Origin: a virus
Length of the DNA stretch: 48,302 nt
IMG/VR virus record: IMGVR_UViG_3300009094_000026
Span: 1-48,302 of that record
Reading direction: 5' to 3' (one strand)
Within the stretch, counting starts at the first letter, position 1. Every line of letters begins with the position of its first letter. Under the pieces are notes generated by a model that was not told the DNA's origin, made no database searches, and saw nothing but the letters and a program-made list of their open reading frames with translations. Of the stretch, positions 48,033-48,302 are shown piece after piece. The position numbers and the translations under genes were made by a program.

Positions 48033-48302
48033 CTAAAGGTCGTCTTCGTCTTCGTCGTCTTCGTCTTCATCGTCGTCCTCTTCGTCATCGTCGTCTTCGT
48101 CATCGGTTTCTTCGAGCACCGCACCGTTCAACAACCCGACCACCGCACTGGTGATCTCCTTGACATCGGACAGATCGCCTTCGAATCGCTGTCCACCCGT
48201 TGCCTTCGCCAACTGATCCAGAAAATGTGAACCCGGTTCTCCTGGATTGCCAACGAAAATAACATCGATACGACCACCGAAGGATGCCGCGGCTCCCATC
48301 GC
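48033..48302 (-). CDS. VWA-domain protein, C-terminal end (cut by window edge)
   Basis: The 89 visible residues include GRIDVIFVGNPGEPGSHFLDQLAKATGGQRFEG, the last strands and helices of a von Willebrand factor A domain, then an acidic tail of about 30 Asp/Glu residues. The rest, including any MIDAS metal site, lies beyond the right edge. VWA proteins in phages are often paired with MoxR-type AAA ATPases, which should be looked for just outside. The ATG near 48299 is internal to the domain. Confidence 0.6.
   Translation of the reverse strand, partial: AMGAAASFGGRIDVIFVGNPGEPGSHFLDQLAKATGGQRFEGDLSDVKEITSAVVGLLNGAVLEETDDEDDDDEEDDDEDEDDEDEDDL

Overview
The window looks like part of a tailed double-stranded DNA bacteriophage genome. 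The evidence is a portal, prohead protease, HK97-type capsid, tail tube, tail-assembly chaperones with a programmed frameshift, tape measure and tail tip genes, followed by a phage replication and nucleotide-metabolism block. Gene order fits a long-tailed siphovirus. No sheath, integrase, repressor, tRNA, rRNA or CRISPR array was found, so a lytic lifestyle is likely. The host cannot be named. A lipoprotein signal and peptidoglycan-active genes show only that it infects bacteria.

Positions 1-23716 run on the + strand. Order: portal (cut by the window edge), protease-scaffold, decoration protein, major capsid protein, an acidic-tail protein, two head-tail connectors, an island of four glycosyltransferases plus a DUF6527 protein (5731-9497), tail completion, tail terminator, tail tube, tail-assembly chaperones, tape measure, a conserved tail protein, a large TIG-domain tail tip protein, then a lysis/receptor region. 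That last region holds a lytic transglycosylase, a trefoil plus glycoside-hydrolase-like protein, a lipoprotein, several tiny membrane proteins and a PASTA-domain protein. Many genes overlap by 1-8 bases, and three junctions use a TTGA stop/start.

At about 23717-23770 the + block meets a leftward block at a strong hairpin. Positions 23771-48302 are on the - strand. They encode a TOPRIM-AAA+ primase-helicase, family A DNA polymerase, a DUF1599-like protein, a DUF669-type ssDNA-binding protein next to a Sak4-like ATPase, a radical SAM enzyme, a GT-A glycosyltransferase, a divergent ThyX, a MazG-HAD fusion, an FAD/NAD-type oxidoreductase, a Cas4/AddB-like nuclease, a RuvC-like resolvase, a MazG-like protein, an SNF2-like helicase, a cold-shock protein, a WGR-domain ATP ligase, a zincin metallopeptidase and the end of a VWA protein. 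Many very small genes lie between them, several of them single-span membrane peptides or zinc ribbons.

The most interesting possibilities are: a cluster at 31547-37296 whose combination suggests nucleotide or DNA hypermodification; a nested scaffold start inside the protease gene; a textbook -1 frameshift in the tail chaperone gene; a virion glycosylation island; and a GC-rich repeat and palindrome region at 24071-24367 beside the primase-helicase gene that could be an origin or control region.
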